A stretch of 43,772 nt of DNA from Actinobacteria bacterium Ga0077541 (GTDB lineage Bacteria > Actinomycetota > Thermoleophilia > Miltoncostaeales > Miltoncostaeaceae). Position 1 is the stretch's first letter, and every line of letters starts with the position of its first letter. Both the position numbers and the translations under genes were made by a program. Below the pieces are notes generated by a model that worked only from the letters and a program-made list of their open reading frames with translations, was not told the origin of the DNA and ran no database searches. The DNA is taken from contig LNEQ01000249.1 of assembly GCA_001464995.1 (NCBI GenBank), positions 1-43,772 on the forward strand, in the 5' to 3' direction. Positions 41,152 to 43,772 of the stretch are shown here, one piece after another.

Positions 41152-42578
41152 CCCGGTCGCTCCCCCGGCCCTGGCGCACCCTGCGGGGGCGCCTCGTGCT
41201 GGCGGCGGCGGGGGGGCTGATCGTGGCCGCCGCGGTCTTCGCGGCGGTCGCCGGCGGCCTGATCCGCGCCCAGTCCGAGGAGGTGGCCCGCACCGAGCTC
41301 GACCGCCAGGCGGCGGCGCTGGCGCTCATCGTCAGCGAGCAGGCCGAGCGCCAGCTCGCGCGTGGCGTGGAGTTCACCTTCATCCGCCCGGGCAACCTCC
41401 AGGCGCTGGTCGGTCCCAACACCCAGCTCTACTACTCCGGCCTCCAGCTCACCCCCGGCGGCGAGCACCCCACCGGCGAGATCCCGTCCGTGGCGGGGCG
41501 CGAGATCGACTTCGGCGTGCTGGAGCGCGACGAGGTCCAGCGCATCGATTTCACGCTGCCCGGCGAGTCCCGGCCCACGGAGGCCTCGGCGGCGGCCGTC
41601 TACCTGGGGGACGAGGCGGTGGGCGCCATCCTGCTGACGCGCCCGCCGGGGGAGCTCGCGTCCGCGTGGCCCGACGTGGCCTCGCGGGTGTTCACCGCCG
41701 CGGGGCTCGGCCTCGGGGTCGCGCTGCTGCTGACGCTGCTGCTCACCAGCCGGATCACCCGCCCCCTGACCGCGATGCAGGCCGCGACCCACCGCGTCGC
41801 CGGAGGCGACCTGCGCACGGAGCTGGGGCCGACCGGCACCTCCGAGCTCGACGAGCTGGCGTCCGACTTCAACCTGATGGTGCGCCGGCTGGCCGAGCGC
41901 GAGGGCGAGACGCGCGAGTTCCTGATGCGCGTCACCCACGATCTGCGCACGCCACTGACGGCCATCCGCGGGCACGCCGCCGCCCTCGCCGACGGCGTGG
42001 TGCCGTCGGACGACGTGCCGCGCTCGCTCTCGGCGATCGAGGGCGAGGCGGCGCGCCTCGAGTCGCTCGTCGCCGACCTGCTCGACCTGGCGCGGCTCGA
42101 CGCGCAGCGCTTCGACCTCGACCTCAGCTCGGTGGAGCCCGCCGGCGTGCTCGACCGCGCGTTCGACGCCATGCAGGCCGAGGCGGTCAACCGGGGCGTC
42201 TCCTTCGAGCGCGGAATCGATGCGCTGCAGCCGATGGTCACCGACGAGTCGCGCGTGCAGCGCATCGTCAGCAACCTCCTCGACAACGCGATCCGCTGGA
42301 CCCCTGCCGGCGGGACGGTCCGCCTGGAGGGGCGCGCCCGGCCCGGCGGGGGCTTCCGCGCCTCGGTGAGCGACACCGGCCCCGGGATCCCCGTCGTCCA
42401 GCAGGAGAGGATCTTCGAGGCGTTCCAGTCGGAGGAGACCCCCGACGGCCGCCGCGGCAGCGGGCTCGGCCTCGCGATCAGCCGCCAGCTCGCCCGCGCC
42501 CTCGGGGGCGACGTCCACGTGGAGAGCCGCGAGGGCGTCGGCAGCCGCTTCGTCCTGGACGTCCCCGACCGGGGCTGA
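41148..42578 (+). CDS. Sensor histidine kinase (HAMP, HisKA, HATPase)
   Basis: RVTHDLRTPLTAIRGHAAALADG...IVSNLLDNAIRWTPAGG...DTGPGIPVVQQERIFEAFQ...GSGLGLAISRQLARALGG. Confidence 0.95.
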
Positions 42579-42656
42579 CGCGCCCGGGCGGGCGGCCGGC
42601 CGATCTGGACCATCGGGGAGGGGTGTCGAGTCCTCCTCCGGGCCTACGATCGCGGC

Positions 42657-43155
42657 ATGAAGGCGATCACGACGGCCCTCCTCGTCGCCGCCGCCACGGC
42701 GGCCGCCACCACGGTCGCCGTGGCGGAGCCCACCGGCACGCCCCCGTACGTCCCGCCCGCCGGCACCACCTGCGCGCCCTCGGGGGCGTGGGTCACGACC
42801 TCGCGCGGGAGGCAGCACCTGCGAGACGCTCCTGCCCGACGGCACCCACGCGTTCACGTTCGGCGCCGGCACGCGCATATCCGCGTCGACGCCCCGCCTC
42901 CTCCTGAAACGAGGCGAGACCGTCACCGTCACGTTCGTCGCACCGCCGCAGCGCGTGGTCGTGCTGACGACCTACGGGAACCCGCGAGCGACCTCCGGCC
43001 CCACGTACCGGCTCTCGCCGTTCACCACCACCTGGCGCGCGAGGCCCGGCAGCGGCCTCCTCGAGTTCACCACCACCCAGCGCTTCGCCAGCCCGACCGG
43101 CGCCGTCTACGACACCCTGGTCGGCTACAGCGCCGTCTACCGGACGGTCCGCTGA
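42657..43155 (+). pseudogene. Secreted hypothetical protein split by an apparent 1-nt frameshift near 42808-42815
   Basis: Frame 0 has a signal peptide MKAITTALLVAAATAAATTVAVAEPTG...SGAWVTTSR; frame +1 continues GGSTCETLLPDGTHAFTFGAGTRISASTPRLLLKRGETVTVTFVAPPQRVVVLTTYGNPR...VYRTVR*. Confidence 0.7.
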
Positions 43156-43255
43156 GAGCAGGTGGCGCCACGTGATCGTTCAGTGCGGTCGGACGGTTCC
43201 GTGCTCGGGACGTGCGTCGACGCACTGATCTCCCACTTGCGGGGAGATCAGGGCG

Positions 43256-43283
43256 GCAAATCACCCTTAGCAGGGCGATTTGC
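43256..43283. terminator. Hairpin GCAAATCACCCT-TAGC-AGGGCGATTTGC
   Basis: 12-bp stem with one mismatch, beside the left inverted arm; T-rich side supports minus-strand termination. Confidence 0.5.
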
Positions 43284-43618
43284 ACCCAGCAGGCACCGGC
43301 TTGCGCCGGGGATGGCCTCTGGAACACCCAGACGCAAGCGCACCCAGGGACGGCCACTCGGGACGATCACGTCCGCGAGAGCGGACGGTTGGTGGGCGCA
43401 GCGCCTGCCTCCGTCCCCTGCCGACCCCTGCGCGATGGCAGACGATCCGAAGGGCAAGGGCGCCCTGTCGGGTCTCATGGCTCGCAGCGTGCGCTACCGG
43501 GGCTGTGCCCGGAGCTGCGTTGGTGAAGGGTGAGGCCTGAGACCTGGGTTTCGTCTGCGGACCACCGTGATTGGTGTACCGCGACGTATCCCGGGCGACA
43601 GCCCGGAGGAGCGGAATC

Positions 43619-43645
43619 AAAAGGGCCCCGACGAGGGGCCCTTTT
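43619..43645. terminator. Intrinsic terminator hairpin AAAAGGGCCCC-GACGA-GGGGCCCTTTT
   Basis: Perfect 11-bp stem with A/T tracts on both sides, beside the right inverted arm. Confidence 0.8.
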
Positions 43646-43772
43646 GTCGCCCTGATCTCCCCGGTAGTGGGAGATCAGTGCGTCGACGCACGTCCTGCGC
43701 ACGGGACCGTCCGACCGCGCAGACGATCACGTGGCGCCAACCGCTCTGGAGAAGCGCTCCGTGGGACGCCCT

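Larger units (their letters stand above)
43163..43739. repeat. ~577-bp noncoding element bounded by ~94-bp inverted repeats (43163-43257 / 43645-43739)
   Basis: Left arm and reverse complement of right arm share TGGCGCCACGTGATCGT...GCGGTCGGACGGT.CCGTGC...GGACGTGCGTCGACGCACTGATCTCCCACT...GGGGAGATCAGGGCG. Confidence 0.85.

Noticed and set aside
43256-43645. RNase P RNA, tmRNA, SRP RNA, 6S RNA or group II intron
   Set aside because: I looked for conserved signatures (e.g. GAGGAAAGTCCGGGC, tmRNA tRNA-like ends, the SRP GGAAGGAAGCAG motif, intron domain V) and did not find them. Left as an unclassified structured element.
43162-43702. Several 75-123-aa ORFs inside the terminal inverted-repeat region
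   Set aside because: They overlap in several frames on both strands and run through inverted arms and terminator hairpins; translations lack protein-like character.

Overview
High-GC actinobacterial-type chromosomal window (43.8 kb), densely coding, with about 40 protein genes. I recognise no rRNA, tRNA or CRISPR array. Main contents: an mqnD-like menaquinone gene; DtxR and Crp/Fnr regulators; a glutathione peroxidase lipoprotein; guaB; a pentose-phosphate run tkt-zwf-opcA-pgl ending in an Anbu-type proteasome-like peptidase; a P1B-type metal ATPase overlapped by a CBS + UreG/HypB-like protein with a degenerate P-loop; a TreT-like trehalose synthase; a second P-type ATPase; phosphoketolase-acetate kinase; a locus with two GGDEF-type proteins flanking a Pro/Ala-rich surface protein; ABC ATPase/HDAC genes; nadE plus a secreted subtilase; and a two-component system. 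The main signals not explained by ordinary genes are: (1) two copies of a ~168-bp long-hairpin repeat, at 7582-7749 and 35385-35551, with an identical 11-bp core stem and the same 29-nt loop length; (2) a ~577-bp noncoding element with ~94-bp inverted arms at 43163-43739, holding two divergent, similarly structured RNA-like units with terminator hairpins; (3) two matching sigma-28-like promoters with identical spacing, in front of a 32-aa membrane peptide and a surface protein. All family names come from reading the translations by eye. No database search was run.
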